Below are positions 63,643-64,000 of a stretch of 64,000 nucleotides of DNA, piece after piece. Origin of the DNA: an uncultured Maritimibacter sp. Its GTDB lineage: Bacteria > Pseudomonadota > Alphaproteobacteria > Rhodobacterales > Rhodobacteraceae. Positions within the stretch are counted from its first letter, which is position 1. Each line of letters starts with the position of its first letter. The position numbers and the translations under genes were made by a program. Where the stretch lies: NCBI GenBank assembly GCA_913063035.1, contig CAJXYS010000002.1, forward strand, positions 62,001 to 126,000. The letters run 5' to 3'. The notes beneath the pieces are model-generated. The model did no database searches and was not told the DNA's origin. It worked only from the letters and a program-made list of their open reading frames with translations.

Positions 63643-64000
63643 CTAGCCGAGGATGGCGCGGCGGATCAGGTTCAGCCCGGCGACCGCCAGGACGATCAGC
63701 ATGACCCGGCGGAACACCACGATGTCGATCCGGTCATGCAGCCGGAACCCGACCCATAGCCCCGCCAGCCCCGGCAGGATCAGCAGCGCCGAAAACGGGA
63801 TTGTGGCGGCATTCAGGATGCCGGAGTTCAGATGGGCGACGGCCAGGAAAAACGACCCCAGCAGGTAGCACACGCCCTGTGCCCGCACCAGTTCGGCCTT
63901 CGGCATGTCGAGCGACAGGAAATAGGCGACAACCGCCGGCCCCCAGCTGCCCGACACCCCGCCGAAGAATCCCGCGATCAAGGCCGCGGCAATTTCGCTC
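63643..64000 (-). CDS. TauE/SafE family permease, partial (5' end outside window)
   Basis: The last 118 codons of a membrane permease. GFFGGVSGSWGPAVVAYFLSL is the second-repeat hallmark of the TauE/SafE (sulfite exporter) family, followed by RAQGVCYLLGSFFLAVAHL and C-terminal hydrophobic helices ending RRVMLIVLAVAGLNLIRRA. The reading frame continues past the window edge, so the apparent start within the window is not real. Family members move sulfite, sulfoacetate or other organosulfur anions; substrate unknown. Confidence 0.88.
   Translation of the reverse strand, partial: SEIAAALIAGFFGGVSGSWGPAVVAYFLSLDMPKAELVRAQGVCYLLGSFFLAVAHLNSGILNAATIPFSALLILPGLAGLWVGFRLHDRIDIVVFRRVMLIVLAVAGLNLIRRAILG

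Overview
The window is a 64-kb, high-G+C, gene-dense chromosomal segment of an alphaproteobacterium, most likely from the Rhodobacteraceae (Rhodobacter/Roseobacter clade). Evidence for this placement is the petP-petR pair, the rsfS-rlmH-gpmI-envC-ctpA-rppH run, the chvI-chvG-short hprK-rapZ-EIIA-HPr run beside a divergent pckA, an Irr-type iron box before mbfA, and many genes coupled by ATGA, GTGA or TGATG overlaps. No tRNA, rRNA, CRISPR array, insertion sequence or prophage was seen. Gene content is mostly core metabolism and housekeeping.

Layout. 1-10 kb: RNA modification (RluA-type), a GFA-type protein, a Tat-exported YcbK-type protein, ZapE, a HAD/ornithine-cyclodeaminase/hydrolase operon, S-formylglutathione hydrolase, and the membrane ferritin-like iron exporter MbfA. 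10-17 kb: a small secreted peptide with a TetR regulator and three operator-like palindromes, a NYN-LOTUS protein, glutathione-dependent formaldehyde dehydrogenase, cytochrome c', and an SOS-type polymerase DnaE2 that appears to lack its C-terminal OB domain. 17-22.5 kb: the rsfS-to-rppH operon. 22.7-30 kb: DMT transporter, ilvE, petPR, HDAC-like deacetylase, xseB, ispA and dxs, the last three forming an isoprenoid-linked run. 30.0-31.0 kb: a lone Mrr restriction endonuclease of visibly lower G+C, the clearest acquired gene here. 31-42.7 kb: a bacterial voltage-gated sodium channel operon, a two-gene ABC exporter with two LysE-type exporters, hslO-nudL-cca, a Nudix protein and a PP2C/SpoIIE-type phosphatase.

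42.8-50.8 kb: ilvA, argG, a DUF1810 protein, a sulfotransferase-like/class IV aminotransferase pair, exported MsrA and parC. 50.9-57.2 kb: SDR, a twin-helix small membrane protein, cobalamin adenosyltransferase, etfBA, a DUF6473 protein, 3-hydroxybutyryl-CoA dehydrogenase and an acyltransferase. 57.2-63.6 kb: the regulatory PTS (HPr, EIIA-Man, RapZ, short HprK) transcribed with the ChvGI two-component system, and divergently pckA. The window opens inside an ATC-hydrolase-like gene and closes inside a TauE/SafE permease gene.

Nothing amounts to a clearly new multi-gene system. The most unusual items are the TetR/secreted-peptide control region, the truncated DnaE2 with a degenerate LexA box, the solitary Mrr, the sulfotransferase-like/aminotransferase pair, and several control palindromes whose positions (inside promoter spacers, or spanning two stop codons) suggest function. 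All calls were made by reading the sequence; no database search was run.
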